Source: Thioalkalivibrio sp.
Lineage (GTDB): Bacteria; Pseudomonadota; Gammaproteobacteria; Ectothiorhodospirales; Ectothiorhodospiraceae
Direction of reading: 5' to 3'
Length of the DNA stretch: 5,399 bases
NCBI GenBank assembly: GCA_007136145.1
Contig: SLHN01000266.1
Location: forward strand, 1-5,399
Numbering within the stretch: the stretch's first letter is position 1; the number at the start of each line of letters is the position of its first letter. This document shows, in pieces, positions 4,645-5,399 of this stretch. Under the pieces are notes generated by a model. That model was not told where the DNA came from and did no database searches. It saw only the letters and a list, made by a program, of their open reading frames with translations. The translations under genes and the position numbers were made by a program.

Positions 4645-5399
4645 ATGAAACGTATCATGCTGTTTTTGGGGACCAACCTCGCCATTATCGTGGTGTTGAG
4701 CATCACGCTGCGCATTCTCGGCGTGGAGCGCATCCTCGATGAGGAGGGCGTGGGGCTGAATCTCAACGCTCTGTTGATCTTTGCCGCTGTGTTCGGTTTC
4801 GGTGGCTCGTTCATCTCGCTGGCGATCTCCAAATGGATGGCCAAGAAGACGATGAAGGTGCACGTGATCGAGAAGCCCCGCAACGCCACCGAGCAATGGC
4901 TGTTCGATACCGTGCGCCGTCAGGCCCGGGAGGCCGGAATCGGAATGCCGGAGGTCGGGATCTACGATTCACCCGATCCCAACGCCTTCGCCACCGGAAT
5001 GAGTCGAAACAACGCGCTGGTGGCGGTCAGCACCGGGTTGATGCAGACCATGGGGCAGGGCGAGGTCGAGGCCGTGCTGGGTCACGAAGTCGGCCACGTT
5101 GCCAATGGCGATATGGTCACACTCGCGTTGATTCAGGGGGTGGTGAACACTTTCGTGATTTTCCTCGCTCGCGTGATAGGTCACTTTGTGGACCGCGTGG
5201 TGTTCAAGAACGAACAGGGCCATGGCCCTGCCTTCTGGATTACCACGATTGTCGCGGAAATCCTGCTGGCGATCCTGGCTTCGATCATCGTGATGTGGTT
5301 CTCGCGCCAGCGGGAATTCCGCGCCGACGAGGCCGGGGCGAAGCTGGCCGGCCGCGACAAGATGATCGGCGCGCTGGAATCCCTTGCGCGTGCGTCGGG
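4645..5399 (+). CDS. htpX: Membrane zinc metalloprotease HtpX (M48 family), C-terminus cut off by the window
   Basis: HtpX is an inner-membrane endopeptidase with its active site facing the cytoplasm. It degrades misfolded membrane proteins alongside FtsH. The frame is open from the ATG at 4645 to the right edge: 251 residues of about 290 are present, so roughly 40 are missing. Segments in order are membrane helix 1 (about residues 4-22), helix 2 (about 40-61, with the family GFGGSF), the catalytic zinc motif HEVGH (147-151) in GHEVGHVANGDM, helix 3 (about 157-179, with IQGVVNTFVIF), helix 4 (about 197-217, ending SIIVMWFSRQ), and REFRAD (223-228), whose Glu224 is the expected third zinc ligand. 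The conserved PNAFATG and LVAVSTGL segments are present. E. coli has HEISH where this protein has HEVGH; both satisfy HExxH. The gene has its own predicted sigma-32 promoter, consistent with heat-shock control, and follows parC in the same direction. Confidence 0.96.
   Translation, partial: MKRIMLFLGTNLAIIVVLSITLRILGVERILDEEGVGLNLNALLIFAAVFGFGGSFISLAISKWMAKKTMKVHVIEKPRNATEQWLFDTVRRQAREAGIGMPEVGIYDSPDPNAFATGMSRNNALVAVSTGLMQTMGQGEVEAVLGHEVGHVANGDMVTLALIQGVVNTFVIFLARVIGHFVDRVVFKNEQGHGPAFWITTIVAEILLAILASIIVMWFSRQREFRADEAGAKLAGRDKMIGALESLARAS

Noticed and set aside
3718..4896. 392-codon minus-strand open frame antisense to parC and htpX
   Set aside because: It runs across two well-identified genes and the spacer between them, including the htpX promoter. 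The His- and Arg-rich product matches nothing known to me, and GC-rich codon bias explains the lack of stops.
1..5399. CRISPR array, tRNA/rRNA, transposase gene or defence cluster
   Set aside because: I saw no direct-repeat array, no cloverleaf or rRNA sequence, and no transposase or defence protein motif in any frame examined.

Overview
The window comes from a GC-rich bacterium, most likely a gammaproteobacterium. ParC and HtpX both align closely, from memory, with their E. coli and Pseudomonas counterparts. ParC keeps the gammaproteobacterial GKGNKI and QGEPLSGR motifs of its C-terminal domain. Genus cannot be read from the sequence; a Pseudomonas, Xanthomonas or purple-sulfur type lineage would all fit.

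Layout from left to right. Positions 1-295 (minus) hold the first 98 codons of an unrecognised gene that runs off the left edge. Positions 296-619 are non-coding and contain two palindromic elements: a 51-nt imperfect palindrome (414-464) and a 100-bp inverted pair of REP-like hairpins bounded by GTAG and CTAC (506-605). Positions 620-2047 (minus) encode a full cardiolipin synthase of the two-HKD phospholipase D family, with a TTG start. A 137-bp divergent spacer separates it from parC (2185-4440, plus), the complete DNA topoisomerase IV subunit A. The parC-htpX gap (4441-4644) holds a nested inverted-repeat structure, a GC-rich hairpin, and a textbook heat-shock (sigma-32) promoter. After it comes htpX (4645 to the right edge, plus), a membrane zinc metalloprotease missing only its C-terminal end.

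The three named genes do unrelated housekeeping jobs: anionic phospholipid synthesis, chromosome decatenation and membrane protein quality control. parC and htpX point the same way, but htpX has its own predicted stress promoter, so they are probably not one strict operon. I see no mobile element with a transposase, no CRISPR, no RNA gene and no defence or secretion system. The most interesting signals are in the non-coding DNA: the REPIN-like element, the second palindrome, the structured parC 3' region and the near-perfect sigma-32 promoter.
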